A stretch of 64,000 bases of DNA from Xanthobacter flavus (GCF_017875275.1 NZ_JAGGML010000001.1:3927001-3991000); one strand, 5' to 3'. Shown: positions 16,705 through 25,189, counted from the first letter of the stretch. Notes: generated by a model not told the origin, from the letters alone. Translations and numbers: made by a program.

Positions 16705-16750
16705 AATATTCGGCGCCGATAGGGGGGCAGGTTTCAACGCCGATTGACAC
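16704..16750. repeat. IS21-type terminal sequence, copy A
   Basis: This 47-base sequence, beginning CAATATTCGGCGCCGAT and ending GCCGATTGACAC, resembles the repeated ends of IS21-family elements (outer end TGTCAATCGGC on the opposite strand). It matches the sequence at 46059-46105 at 42 of 47 positions in the same orientation. No istA or istB gene is in the window, so it is a relic end. Confidence 0.6.
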
Positions 16751-16988
16751 ATAGGATCGCAAGGGGTTGAGGCACGCGCGCTGACAATCCCACCGATACC
16801 CATGCATCGACCGGCCATGAAGCCAGCAGCCAATGATGTGCGCCGCTTTTCCGCCTTCTCAGAATCGTCGCCGATCTCGCCAAGGAGCGGGTGGCGCTCG
16901 ATCCTTCTTCGGGAACAGATCGTCGTGATGCCTGGATAGGGCGGGACGATAGCGGCTGCCAGGCGGCGTCCGGCTCCGCCGAAGGTGT
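16751..16988. other. Non-coding remnant region
   Basis: Open frames cross this stretch (for example a minus-strand frame with FGGAGRRLAAAIVPPYPGI) but none has a start, a ribosome site or a family I recognise. It probably contains the broken end of a gene lost when the insertion elements arrived, behind the CitE-like gene. No regulatory dyad was found. Confidence 0.4.
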
Positions 16989-17792
16989 TTACAAAAGTCG
17001 GGGCGATCCAATCGTAGCGAGAATCATTCGCGCTCGAATGCGAACGGGTTCGTCCACCATAGCTCCGTCGACCGCGGTCGCCCCCTCCCCGGATGCGAGT
17101 ATTCTTTTTGCCCAAGCAATCTCGGCGGCGTCCGGTAGAAAGCCGGAGCGGATGGCCTCGATCTGCCGTGGATGGATGGCGAGCTTGCCGCTGAATCCCA
17201 GTCCGCGGGCGTGCCGGGCATCGTCAGCGATAAGCGCCTCGTCGTCGATCCCGGTGGTCACCCCATCCACCGGGGCGGGGCCGCCCGCGAGGCGGGCCGC
17301 CAGCACCAGCTCCGCACGGGCCAGCAGCAGCGCCTCCCGCACATGGGCGCAGCCGAGATCGGCGCAAAAATCGATGGAACCGAAGACGATGCGCACGACC
17401 GCCGGATGGGCCGCGATGGCTCGGGCGGCGGCGAGACCGCGCGCCGTCTCGATGAGGGCGACGATCGGGATCGCCGGGCCGAGGGTCGCCGCGACGGCAT
17501 CGAGGATGGCGGGGTCCTCCGCCTTGGGCAGCACCGCGGCGGCGGGGCGAAGGCGGGCGACCGCCACCAGGTCTTCGGCATGCCAGGGTGTGCCCATGCC
17601 ATTGACGCGGACCATGACCGGGATCGCAAGGTCGGCCGTCAGCGCATCGCGCGCGCCTGCCTTGGCGTCCGGGGGGACCGCATCCTCAAGGTCGATGATG
17701 ACGGCGTCGGTCCCGGAGGCAGCGGCTTTGCCGAAGCGATCGGGCCGGTGCCCCGGGACGAAAAGCGGGACGACGAAGTCGAGCGCGCCCAT
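16989..17792 (-). CDS. CitE-like CoA ester lyase (HpcH/HpaI aldolase superfamily)
   Basis: A 267-residue protein of the citrate lyase beta/CitE-like family. Relatives cleave beta-hydroxy acyl-CoAs such as malyl-CoA, citramalyl-CoA and beta-methylmalyl-CoA. Motifs seen are FVPGHRPDRFGKAAASGTD, VIIDLEDAVPPDAK (metal Asp/Glu region), VRVNGMGTPWHAEDL, ALIETARGL and FGSIDFCADLG, then GFSGKLAIHPRQIE. The ATG at 17792 overlaps the stop of the upstream hydratase gene (TGATG), which favours it; an ATG at 17798 is also possible. As the last gene of the minus operon after a mesaconyl-CoA-hydratase-like protein, it probably cleaves the hydrated CoA ester to two smaller units, in line with a malyl- or citramalyl-type C-C cleavage. 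Confidence 0.87.
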   Translation of the reverse strand: MGALDFVVPLFVPGHRPDRFGKAAASGTDAVIIDLEDAVPPDAKAGARDALTADLAIPVMVRVNGMGTPWHAEDLVAVARLRPAAAVLPKAEDPAILDAVAATLGPAIPIVALIETARGLAAARAIAAHPAVVRIVFGSIDFCADLGCAHVREALLLARAELVLAARLAGGPAPVDGVTTGIDDEALIADDARHARGLGFSGKLAIHPRQIEAIRSGFLPDAAEIAWAKRILASGEGATAVDGAMVDEPVRIRARMILATIGSPRLL

Positions 17793-18634
17793 CACCATTG
17801 CGCCTCTGCGCTCATGGCGACCGGGCCGCCCGGACGGGCGGTCCACAGCCGGAGCGTCTCGCCCTGGGGCGTCGCATTCATGGTGAGCGGAGCCGTGTCG
17901 AACGCAGGGGAGAGGCCACGGTAGGAGAAGCGGGCGGGCGACGTGCCGCGGATTGCGGTGGCGAACCGCAGCAGCAGCGTCGCCTGCAGCGGCCCGTGGA
18001 CCACCAGCCCGGGATAGCCTTCGACCTGCGTGACATAGGGCAGGTCATAGTGGATGCGGTGGCCGTTGAAGGTCAGCGCCGAGTAGCGGAAGAGCAGGGG
18101 GGGCGAGAGGGCCTGCTCGCGGCGATGGGCGCCTTCGGCCGCGGGTTCCGGTGCCTTCGGCGGCGCAGCCACCTCGAGTCCGCGATAGACGATGCCCTGG
18201 CGCTCGGTGAGGAGCGATCGCCCTGCCGCATCGAGCTCGTGCTTCACCGTGACGAAGCAGAGCGGGCCGGTATTGCCCTGTTTGAGCGTCACCTCTTCCA
18301 CCCGCGAGACCCGGCGCACAAGGTCGCCAACGCGGATGTCGTCATGGAAGACTAGGCTGCCTCCTGCCCACATGCGCCGCGGCAGCGGCACCGGGGGCAG
18401 GAAACCGCCGCGCGCCGGGTGGCCGTCCGGGCCCAGCGCCGAGGTGAGCGCCGCGGGCTGGGTGAGGCACCAGTGGAGAAGGCGCGGCGCCGCCTCCCCG
18501 GTGCGCGGGTCTCCCGGTTCCTCGTCGAAGGTTGCCCGGAACTTGCGCACGAGATCGGCCGTCACCGGCTCGGCCGCGACGTCTTCCCGGCCGATCCAGC
18601 TACGCAGGTGCTCCATGTCGATGTCGTGGCTCAC
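17792..18634 (-). CDS. FAS1-like/MaoC dehydratase (mesaconyl-CoA hydratase-like)
   Basis: A 280-residue double hot-dog protein. The N-terminal half (LRSWIGREDVAAEPVTADLV) matches FAS1-like dehydratase domains, and the C-terminal half contains FRYSALTFNGHRIHYDLPY, the N-x-x-R-I-H-x-D hydratase motif of mesaconyl-C4-CoA hydratase and HTD2-like proteins, followed by GYPGLVVHGPLQA. The GTG at 18634 is used because GAGGAG lies 8 bases before it; the longer open frame to 18868 overlaps the dehydrogenase gene. It would hydrate the enoyl-CoA made by the preceding dehydrogenase and feed the CitE-like lyase, whose start overlaps its stop. Confidence 0.85.
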   Translation of the reverse strand: MSHDIDMEHLRSWIGREDVAAEPVTADLVRKFRATFDEEPGDPRTGEAAPRLLHWCLTQPAALTSALGPDGHPARGGFLPPVPLPRRMWAGGSLVFHDDIRVGDLVRRVSRVEEVTLKQGNTGPLCFVTVKHELDAAGRSLLTERQGIVYRGLEVAAPPKAPEPAAEGAHRREQALSPPLLFRYSALTFNGHRIHYDLPYVTQVEGYPGLVVHGPLQATLLLRFATAIRGTSPARFSYRGLSPAFDTAPLTMNATPQGETLRLWTARPGGPVAMSAEAQW

Positions 18635-18645
18635 GGCGCGTCTCC

Positions 18646-19809
18646 TCAGAAGGACCGGGGCAGACCGAGCACGTGCTCGGCCACGTGGGAGAGGATGAGA
18701 TTGGTGGAGATGGGGGCCACCTGGTAGAGGCGCGTCTCGCGGAACTTGCGCTCCACGTCGTACTCGCAGGCGAAGCCGAAGCCGCCGTGGAACTGCAGGC
18801 AGGCATTGGCCGCCTCCCACGAGGCCTTGGCGGCAAGGTATTTGGCCATATTGGCCTGCGTGCCGCACGGCTGGTGCGCGTCGTAAAGCCGGCAGGCCTC
18901 GAACCGCATCAGGTTCGCCGCCTCAACTTCGATGAAGGCCTCGGCGATGGGGAATTGCACACCCTGGTTCTGGCCGATAGGGCGCCCGAACACGACCCGC
19001 TCGTTCGCGTAGGCTGTCACCTTGTCGATGAACCAGTAGCCGTCGCCGATGCATTCGGCGGCGATCAGCGTGCGCTCGGCGTTGAGACCAGTCAGGATAT
19101 ATTTGAAGCCCTGTCCCTCCCCGCCGATCAGGTTTTCGGCGGGGATCTCCAGATTGTCGAAGAACAGCTCGTTGGTCTCGTGGTTCACCATGTTGAGGAT
19201 GGGGCGAACCTCCATGCCGCCTGCCATCGCCTCCTTGATGTCGACGATGAAGATGGACAGGCCTTCCGACTTCTTTTTCACCTCCACCAGCGGCGTGGTG
19301 CGCGCGAGCAGGATCATCAGGTCGGAATGCTGGACGCGGGAGATCCAGACCTTCTGGCCGTTGATGACATAGCGGTCGCCCTTCCTGACCGCTGTAGTCT
19401 TGATCTTGGTTGTGTCGGTGCCGGTGGTGGGTTCGGTGACGCCCATGGACTGGAGGCGCAACTCGCCCGCCGCAATCCTCGGCAGGTATTTCTGCCGCTG
19501 CTCATCCGAGCCGTGACGCACCAGCGTGTTCATGTTGTACATCTGGCCGTGGCATGCGCCGGAATTGCCGCCCGCCCGGTTGATCTCCTCCATGATGACG
19601 GACGCTTCCGTGAGGCCGAGACCGGAACCGCCGTACTCTTCGGGGATCAGTGCCGCCATCCAGCCGGCCTTCGTCAGCGCATCGACGAATTCTTCGGGGT
19701 AGCCGCGCGCTTCGTCCACCTTGCGGTGATATTCGGCCGGAAAATCCGCGCACAAGGCGCGCACGGCGTCGCGGATGTCCTGGAACTGGTCGCTTCCGAT
19801 GGTCTGCAT
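18646..19809 (-). CDS. Acyl-CoA dehydrogenase, variant lacking the usual catalytic Glu position
   Basis: A 387-residue acyl-CoA dehydrogenase with ALIPEEYGGSGLGLTEASVI, GVTEPTTGTDTTKIKT and CLQFHGGFGFACEYDVERKF. The C-terminal catalytic segment reads ETRLYQVAPISTNLILSH in place of the common IYEGTxxIQR, so the usual Glu is absent and another residue must act as base if it is active. This marks a distinct branch of the family. Start at 19809 fits the family N terminus MQTIGSDQFQDIRDAVR. It is separated by 4 bases from the CoA-transferase gene upstream and 11 bases from the hydratase gene downstream, clearly one operon. Confidence 0.9.
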   Translation of the reverse strand: MQTIGSDQFQDIRDAVRALCADFPAEYHRKVDEARGYPEEFVDALTKAGWMAALIPEEYGGSGLGLTEASVIMEEINRAGGNSGACHGQMYNMNTLVRHGSDEQRQKYLPRIAAGELRLQSMGVTEPTTGTDTTKIKTTAVRKGDRYVINGQKVWISRVQHSDLMILLARTTPLVEVKKKSEGLSIFIVDIKEAMAGGMEVRPILNMVNHETNELFFDNLEIPAENLIGGEGQGFKYILTGLNAERTLIAAECIGDGYWFIDKVTAYANERVVFGRPIGQNQGVQFPIAEAFIEVEAANLMRFEACRLYDAHQPCGTQANMAKYLAAKASWEAANACLQFHGGFGFACEYDVERKFRETRLYQVAPISTNLILSHVAEHVLGLPRSF

Positions 19810-19813
19810 ATCC

Positions 19814-21124
19814 CTAGGCCTCGATGGATTTAATATTATCGGCTGATCCGCCCGCGCGTGGTGCGGCGACGGGCGCACTGTGGATTTCCTCGCCCGCCTC
19901 CAGCGCTGTCCGGAACTCGGGAGCGGCGATATCGAGCATCCGCCGGCGCCGCTCGGCCAGCCCGAGGCCGCGCAGGTCCGCGACGCCATGTTCGGTCACG
20001 ATTATGCCGGCATCGGCGCGAGCGGTACTTGTCGGTCCGTTCAGTCGGGTCACGATGCGGCTGCGGGCGCCATCGCGACCGTTCACCGTCGCCGGCAGCG
20101 CCACGATGGGCAGTCCGCCCTTGGAGGCGTGCGCACCGCGTAAAAAATCGGCTGCGCCGCCCACCGCGCCCACGTAACGCCCGCCTGCGACCTCGGCGTT
20201 GATCTGGCCGGAGAGATCCACCTCGATCGCTGCATTGATGGCGGTGAACTTGTGCTGTGCCCTCAGGACGTCGAGCGCGTGCGTGTAGTCCGTGCCGCGC
20301 AGGTTGAAGCGCGGATTGCGGTTCACGTACCGCATGAGCCGGGGGCCGCCGGCCGCAAGTCCGGCCACTGCAATGCCGCGATCCACGCTCTTGCGTGCAT
20401 TGGTGAGGGCGCCCGCCTCGGCCAGGAGCGCGACGCCCTCGGATGCGAGCCCGGAGTGAAGGCCGAGGTCCCGGTGGCCCGCGAGTGCTGCGAGGATGGC
20501 CTCCGGAAGCCCACCGATTCCGATCTGCAGCGTGGCGCCATCCTCCACCAAGCCCGCGACGTGGGTCGCAATGACCCGCTCCGTAGCGCCGGGCTGCGGG
20601 ACAGGGGCCTGGAGCGGGGGGCGGGACGTCCGCACGATAATATGGACATTCTTTGCGGACAGGGCCCGCTCGGCGTGCGTCCAGGGTGTCCGATCGCTGA
20701 CCTCGGCGATGACGAGGCGGGCGCGGTCCACCAGCGGGGCCAGATACTCGAGCGCGGTGCCGAAGCTGAGGCGTCCGGCATCGTCCTCGGCGAGATTGAG
20801 GAGCAGCACATCGACCCGACGGGCCAGAATGCCCGGCAGATCCGAATAGTGGCACGGCAGGATGTCGAGCTTGCCCTGGCGTTCGAGCACGCGATTGTGC
20901 CCCGCGCCGCAATACGACTGGAATTGCATCGCGCCAGCTTGGTCGAGCGGCGTTCCCCAGCTCATGCCGATGAAGGCGGTGAGACCGGGAATGCTTGCGC
21001 ATTGGTCGAGGAGGCGCGCGGTGAGGGTCGCCGGCTCGGCGGAAGCCTGCCCCCATACGATATGGTCGCGGGGGCGCAGCAGGGTGGAGAAGTCGAGCGC
21101 CTGGGGCGCGAGTTCGATAGCCAT
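19814..21124 (-). CDS. Acetyl-CoA hydrolase/transferase family (4-hydroxybutyrate CoA-transferase-like)
   Basis: A 436-residue class I CoA-transferase of the acetyl-CoA hydrolase/4-hydroxybutyrate CoA-transferase group. Family signatures are ATLQIGIGGLPEAILAAL, GLHSGLASEGVALLAEAGAL, INAAIEVDLSGQINAE and ADAGIIVTEHGVADLRG. It would activate a free acid using a short acyl-CoA. The start at 21124 follows the thiolase stop by 20 bases; the longer open frame upstream overlaps the thiolase in another frame. Being second in the minus operon and facing a separate two-subunit CoA-transferase on the plus arm, it suggests that two different acids are activated in this pathway. Confidence 0.88.
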   Translation of the reverse strand: MAIELAPQALDFSTLLRPRDHIVWGQASAEPATLTARLLDQCASIPGLTAFIGMSWGTPLDQAGAMQFQSYCGAGHNRVLERQGKLDILPCHYSDLPGILARRVDVLLLNLAEDDAGRLSFGTALEYLAPLVDRARLVIAEVSDRTPWTHAERALSAKNVHIIVRTSRPPLQAPVPQPGATERVIATHVAGLVEDGATLQIGIGGLPEAILAALAGHRDLGLHSGLASEGVALLAEAGALTNARKSVDRGIAVAGLAAGGPRLMRYVNRNPRFNLRGTDYTHALDVLRAQHKFTAINAAIEVDLSGQINAEVAGGRYVGAVGGAADFLRGAHASKGGLPIVALPATVNGRDGARSRIVTRLNGPTSTARADAGIIVTEHGVADLRGLGLAERRRRMLDIAAPEFRTALEAGEEIHSAPVAAPRAGGSADNIKSIEA

Positions 21125-21144
21125 GGCGGGTGACCCGGGCCCGT

Positions 21145-22341
21145 TCACGCGCGCTCGAAGATGGCGGCGGCACCCTGGCCGCCGCCGATGCACATGGTCT
21201 CCAGCCCGTAGCGCACGCCGCGGCGCTTCATCTCGTGAAGCAGCGTGGTCATGATGCGCACGCCGGTCGCCCCGATGGGATGGCCGAGGGAGATGCCCGA
21301 GCCGTTGACGTTGAGCCGATCCTGATCGTCCCAGCCCCAGCCTTTCAGCACGGCGAGGACCTGGCACGCGAATGCCTCGTTCACCTCCACGAGCCCCATG
21401 TCGTCGAAGGAGAGCCCGGTCTTGGCGAACAGGCGCCGCGTGGCCGGCACCGGGCCGTAGCCCATGGTGGCCGGGTCGCAGCCCGCCACGGCCCATCCGG
21501 CCAGGAAGCCCAAAGGTTCAAGGCCGAGGGTGGCCAGCCTGTCCTCGGCGACGATGAGGCACGCCGCGGCGGCATCGTTCTGCTGGCTGGCGTTGCCGGC
21601 CGTGACAGTGCCGCCGGGCATGATAGGCTTAAGCTTGCCGAGGCTTTCCGGGCTTGCCTCCTCGCGGATCCCTTCGTCGCGGATGACGTGGAGCGGGTCG
21701 GCGTGGCGTTTCGGCACTTTGACCGGTACGACCTCCGCGTCGAAGCGGCCTTCAGTCCATGCGGCCGCCGCACGCCGGTGGCTGCGGGCCGCGAAAGCGT
21801 CCGCCTCCTCTCGCGTGATCTGGAACTGGCGCGCCAGGTTTTCCGCAGTCTCGATCATGCCGGAGATCACGCCGAACCGCTCCGACGGCTGCGAGCGTTC
21901 GCGGCCGCGATCGAGCCGGTCGTAAAGGCGGGTGGTGCCCGCCCGGCGACCCCAGCGCATGTCGGTCGTGTAGAATTCGATGTTGCTCATGCTTTCGACG
22001 CCACCCGCGAGCACGACATCGCACGCGCCGGTCTGAACCATCATGGCCGCCGTGGTGATGGCTTGCAGGCCGCCTCCGCAGCGTCTGTCGAGCTGCATGC
22101 CGGGAACCTCGATCGGCAGTCCGGCCTGGAGCGCGACCCAGCGGCCGACGCAGGGCGTCTCGCTGCTGGCATAGGACTGGGCGAACACCACGTCCTCGAC
22201 GAGGGCGGGGTCAAGACCGGTGCGCGCGAGGACTTCCTTCACGACGAGCGCGCCGAGCTGCTCGACAGGCACCGGCCTCAGGCTCCCGCCGAATGTGCCG
22301 ACGGGAGTGCGCACAGGGCTTACGATGGCCGCGCGTCTCAT
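21145..22341 (-). CDS. Acetyl-CoA C-acyltransferase (thiolase)
   Basis: A 398-residue thiolase. It has the nucleophilic Cys88 in QLDRRCGGGLQA, the NEAFACQ His motif, GHPIGATG, and the second Cys in TMCIGGGQGAAAIF. It cleaves a 3-ketoacyl-CoA to acetyl-CoA and a shortened acyl-CoA. The ATG at 22341 gives the family N terminus MRRAAIVSPVRTPVGTFGG and has GAGGAA about 9 bases upstream. It is the first gene of the minus operon; an IclR-type site lies at 22498-22514. A paralogue with very similar motifs ends the plus operon at 32451-33674. Confidence 0.92.
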   Translation of the reverse strand: MRRAAIVSPVRTPVGTFGGSLRPVPVEQLGALVVKEVLARTGLDPALVEDVVFAQSYASSETPCVGRWVALQAGLPIEVPGMQLDRRCGGGLQAITTAAMMVQTGACDVVLAGGVESMSNIEFYTTDMRWGRRAGTTRLYDRLDRGRERSQPSERFGVISGMIETAENLARQFQITREEADAFAARSHRRAAAAWTEGRFDAEVVPVKVPKRHADPLHVIRDEGIREEASPESLGKLKPIMPGGTVTAGNASQQNDAAAACLIVAEDRLATLGLEPLGFLAGWAVAGCDPATMGYGPVPATRRLFAKTGLSFDDMGLVEVNEAFACQVLAVLKGWGWDDQDRLNVNGSGISLGHPIGATGVRIMTTLLHEMKRRGVRYGLETMCIGGGQGAAAIFERA

Positions 22342-22497
22342 TGCTGCGTTTCCTCGTGCTGCGCCGGCGAGGAACGGACGGGGATCCGGGGAGGACCCTT
22401 CCGCCGCCGTGCGTCTGATGGTTGGGCAGCGCCCTCGCGAGGGGCGCGCCAGCGCAAGATGCATCAAGGCAGGCGGCATGTCCAGTAGATGGACTAA

Positions 22498-22514
22498 TGT
22501 CCGTCTATCGGACA
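22498..22514. promoter_or_regulatory. IclR-type operator, site 1 (thiolase operon)
   Basis: TGTCCG-TCTAT-CGGACA is a perfect 6-base inverted repeat with a 5-base spacer, 157 bases before the thiolase start. Read on the other strand it is TGTCCGATAGACGGACA, nearly the same as site 3 (AGTCCAATAGACGGACA). Confidence 0.65.
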
Positions 22515-22619
22515 ATTACAGTTCGGCGCACGCTTCAGCGGGAGCTGCTCGCGTGTGCAAGCGACGGCTTCGGGCGGGTGAGGGAAAGCATTGTGGGTGC
22601 GAGAGCGGCGCGCGAATGC

Positions 22620-23417
22620 CTAGGGCTGGGCCCAGTCGCGCATCGTGCGCTCAACTTCGTGCGCGGCCTCCCGCAGCAAGGGGAGAAACACCTTTCGCAT
22701 GTGGTCAAGGGAAACGCGGGCCGCGGTGGTACCGATATTCAAGGCGGCAACGGTCCGGCCCGAACGGTCCTGTATGGGTACGGCGATGGAGCGGACACCC
22801 ACTTCCATCTCCCCATCGATGACGGCGTACTGAAGCCGCCGTGCCTCGATCACCTTCTGGCGCACCTTCTGCGGGTCCGTGATGCTGCGGGGAGAGGGGG
22901 CGACGAAGGTTTCTTCCGCCAGCCACCCATCCAACTCAGCATCATCCAGACCGGCGAGCAGAACGCGCCCGAGCGACGAACAGAATGCAGGTAGCCGCGA
23001 GCCAACCTCGATCCCGGATGAGAAGATGCGCCGGGTTTCCACCCGCGCCACGTAGACGACATCGTGCCCGTCCAAGACCGCCATGGACGAGGATTCTCCG
23101 ATATGCTCGGTCAGGCGCCGGATGACGCTGCGGCCCGCCTCGGACAGGCCGAACGCGGTCAGATAGGCGTTTGAGAACTGCAGCACCTTGGGTGTTAGCC
23201 AGAACAGCTTGCCGTCGCCGTCAATATAATTGAGGGCCTGCAGCGTCAGCAGGAAGCGGCGTGCGGTGCCGCGGCTGAGATCGGTGAGCTCTGCGACCTG
23301 GGTGAGCGTCATGCGGCGCGGCGCCTGCCCGAACGCCGCCAGGACATTGAGGCCGCGCTCCAGCGCGGTGACGAATTCCGGGCCGCGCTTCTCGTCTTCC
23401 GTCACCTTCTTGATCAC
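22620..23417 (-). CDS. IclR family transcriptional regulator
   Basis: A 265-residue IclR-type regulator. The N-terminal winged helix-turn-helix (RGLNVLAAFGQAPRRMTLTQVAELTDLSRGTARRFLLTL) is followed by the GAF-like effector domain (SSSMAVLDGHDVVYVARVE, GRVLLAGLDDAELDGWL, GVRSIAVPIQDRSGRTVAALN). The start is a GTG at 23417. It stands between the two arms of the regulon, and three related palindromes lie before the thiolase operon, this gene and the CoA-transferase operon. It is therefore the likely pathway-specific regulator of region 17.0-33.7 kb and of itself. The effector is unknown. Confidence 0.92.
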   Translation of the reverse strand: MIKKVTEDEKRGPEFVTALERGLNVLAAFGQAPRRMTLTQVAELTDLSRGTARRFLLTLQALNYIDGDGKLFWLTPKVLQFSNAYLTAFGLSEAGRSVIRRLTEHIGESSSMAVLDGHDVVYVARVETRRIFSSGIEVGSRLPAFCSSLGRVLLAGLDDAELDGWLAEETFVAPSPRSITDPQKVRQKVIEARRLQYAVIDGEMEVGVRSIAVPIQDRSGRTVAALNIGTTAARVSLDHMRKVFLPLLREAAHEVERTMRDWAQP

Positions 23418-23560
23418 GAATCGCTCTTTTCAGAATTCGCGGGATGTCGCACGCTGGAGGCGGTCGCGGCCCGCCACTTGGCAGAGCGTCTTGCGCCGCG
23501 ACTCCCGCGGTCGAGTGCCCAGATGTCAGTGCCGCACAGTCTAGATCAGCATACAAACAC

Positions 23561-23578
23561 TTGTCCAATCAGCGGACG
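23561..23578. promoter_or_regulatory. IclR-type operator, site 2 (regulator gene)
   Basis: TTGTCCAATCAGCGGACG keeps the TGTCC and CGGAC half-sites with the same spacing as sites 1 and 3, about 145 bases before the GTG of the IclR gene. It fits autoregulation. Confidence 0.5.
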
Positions 23579-23715
23579 CGGGCGTTCCCCCGGCCGGGAT
23601 GCTGTGCGGTGGCGTGCCCGAAGCGGAGCCCCGCCCCGGCGGATACGTCCGGCCCTTGGTGCCAAGAGGTGAGTCGGGCGGCTTGACAGGGCGGGCGTGT
23701 GACTATCTACTATTC

Positions 23716-23739
23716 GGACAAAAGTCCAATAGACGGACA
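23716..23739. promoter_or_regulatory. IclR-type operator, site 3 (CoA-transferase/transport operon)
   Basis: GGAC-AAAA-GTCC (23716-23727) overlaps AGTCCAATAGACGGACA (23723-23739), so two dyads share a half-site. The second shares ATAGACGGACA exactly with site 1 read on the opposite strand. It lies 62 bases before the chosen start of the CoA-transferase A gene. Confidence 0.6.
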
Positions 23740-23800
23740 AATGAATGATCGGGACGGCATCGAGACGATGCCGTCAGCCGGCCAGGATGGGTGGGAGGAC

Positions 23801-24481
23801 ATGATCGATAAATTCGTTCCCTCGGTCGCGGAAGCGCTCGCTGGGGTCAGGGACGGCGCGACCATCCTCGTCGGAGGCTTCGGTGCCGTCGGGCAACCCG
23901 ACCTTCTCATCGAGGGCCTCATCGCGCAGGGCGCATCGGGCCTCACGGTGGTTGCCAACAATGCCGGCTACGGGCAGGTCGGCCTCGCGCGGCTCCTGGC
24001 GGCGGGACGGGTCCGGCGTCTGGTGTGCAGCTATCCGCGCATCCCGGGCTCGGTGATTTTCGAGGAGCTTTACAAATCCGGCCGGCTGGAGCTGGAGCTG
24101 GTGCCGCAGGGCACCCTCGCGGAGCGGCTGCGGGCTGCCGGTGCGGGCATTCCGGCTTTCTTCACCCCGACCGGGGCCGGAACGCGGCTCGTGGAGGGGA
24201 AGGAGACACGTCGTCTAGGCGTGCGCGACTGTGTTCTGGAGCACGCGCTGCATGGCGACGTGGCGCTGATCCAGGCGTGGCGGGCGGATCGCTGGGGCAA
24301 TCTCATCTATCGCAGCGCAGGCCGGAACTTCAACCCGGTCATGGCGCCCGCCGCTGCGCTCACAATCGCTCAGGTGGAGCATACCGCCGCCCTGGGAGAG
24401 CTCGATCCGGAGGCGATCGTGACCCCCGGGATCTATGTGGACCGAATCGTGCATCATCCGGCGGAGGCCGCCCATGCGTGA
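23801..24481 (+). CDS. 3-oxoacid CoA-transferase subunit A
   Basis: A 226-residue alpha subunit of the succinyl-CoA:3-oxoacid (PcaI/ScoA-type) CoA-transferase. It starts MIDKFVPSVAEALAGVRDG as in the family and has the GGFGAVGQPDLLIEGL CoA-binding region and ADRWGNLIYRSAGRNFNPVMA. The start at 23801 has GGGAGG close upstream; in-frame ATGs at 23741 and 23768 would add residues not found in the family. Its stop overlaps the start of subunit B by 8 bases. It probably transfers CoA from succinyl-CoA to the oxo acid that the thiolases later split. It is the first gene of a long plus operon under the IclR-type sites. Confidence 0.88.
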   Translation: MIDKFVPSVAEALAGVRDGATILVGGFGAVGQPDLLIEGLIAQGASGLTVVANNAGYGQVGLARLLAAGRVRRLVCSYPRIPGSVIFEELYKSGRLELELVPQGTLAERLRAAGAGIPAFFTPTGAGTRLVEGKETRRLGVRDCVLEHALHGDVALIQAWRADRWGNLIYRSAGRNFNPVMAPAAALTIAQVEHTAALGELDPEAIVTPGIYVDRIVHHPAEAAHA

Positions 24482-25145
24482 AGATACCAGGAGCGCGGAA
24501 GCGCGCCTCTGCCGCCCCCGCTCGCGCCAGGAGATGGCACGACGTGCCGCCGCAGACATCGGTGACGGCTGGTACGTCAACCTTGGCATCGGTATTCCGA
24601 CCCTGATCGCCAACCACGTCCCGGCGGACCGCGAGGTCATTTTCCAGTCCGAGAACGGTCTGCTCGGCTTCGGGCCGGCACCGGCCCAGGAGTTGATCGA
24701 CCCCTACCTCATCAACGCCGGCAAGCAGCACGTGACCCTGCTCAAGGGGGCCGCGATGCTTCATCAGGCCGACAGCTTCGCCATGATCCGGGGACGCCAT
24801 CTCGACCTGTGCGTGCTGGGCGCCTTTCAGGTGGCGGCGAACGGCGACCTCGCCAACTGGGCCACTTCAAGCAACGATTCCGCGCCGGCAGTCGGCGGCG
24901 CCATGGATCTCGCGCTCGGCGCCCAGAGGGTGTGGGTGATGATGGAGCACACCACCAAGGAGGGCGAGCCGCGCCTGGTGGAAAGCTGCATCTATCCCCT
25001 GACCGCCCCTGGGGTGGTGTCGCGCATCTATACGAACCTCGCAGTGCTGGATGTGACACAGCAGGGCTTTAGGCTGGTGGAGCTTGTCGAAGGGCTGACT
25101 CCCGCCGAACTGCAGAACGTGACCGAAGCCCCGATTCTTGTTTGA
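24474..25145 (+). CDS. 3-oxoacid CoA-transferase subunit B
   Basis: A 223-residue beta subunit of the same heteromeric CoA-transferase. The catalytic glutamate is E60 in the family signature SENGLLGFG; GWYVNLGIGIPTLIANH precedes it and MDLALGAQRVWVMMEHT follows. The start at 24474 overlaps the subunit A stop by 8 bases, consistent with a coupled 1:1 complex. The first 20 residues are less conserved than usual. The pair could be a 3-oxoadipate CoA-transferase, but no other beta-ketoadipate gene is present, so the substrate stays open. Confidence 0.9.
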   Translation: MREDTRSAEARLCRPRSRQEMARRAAADIGDGWYVNLGIGIPTLIANHVPADREVIFQSENGLLGFGPAPAQELIDPYLINAGKQHVTLLKGAAMLHQADSFAMIRGRHLDLCVLGAFQVAANGDLANWATSSNDSAPAVGGAMDLALGAQRVWVMMEHTTKEGEPRLVESCIYPLTAPGVVSRIYTNLAVLDVTQQGFRLVELVEGLTPAELQNVTEAPILV

Positions 25146-25189
25146 ACGAAAAAACGCGAACAACAGCGTCCCTTAGGGAGGAAGCCAAG

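Noticed and set aside
15395-16712. Target-site duplication around the ISL3 element
   Set aside because: The 8 bases on each side (GTAATTTT and AATATTCG) share only an AT-rich character and are not a duplication.
23801-25145. Beta-ketoadipate pathway (pcaIJ)
   Set aside because: The CoA-transferase fits by family, but no pcaB, pcaC, pcaD or ring-cleaving dioxygenase is in the window, so the gene symbols were not given.
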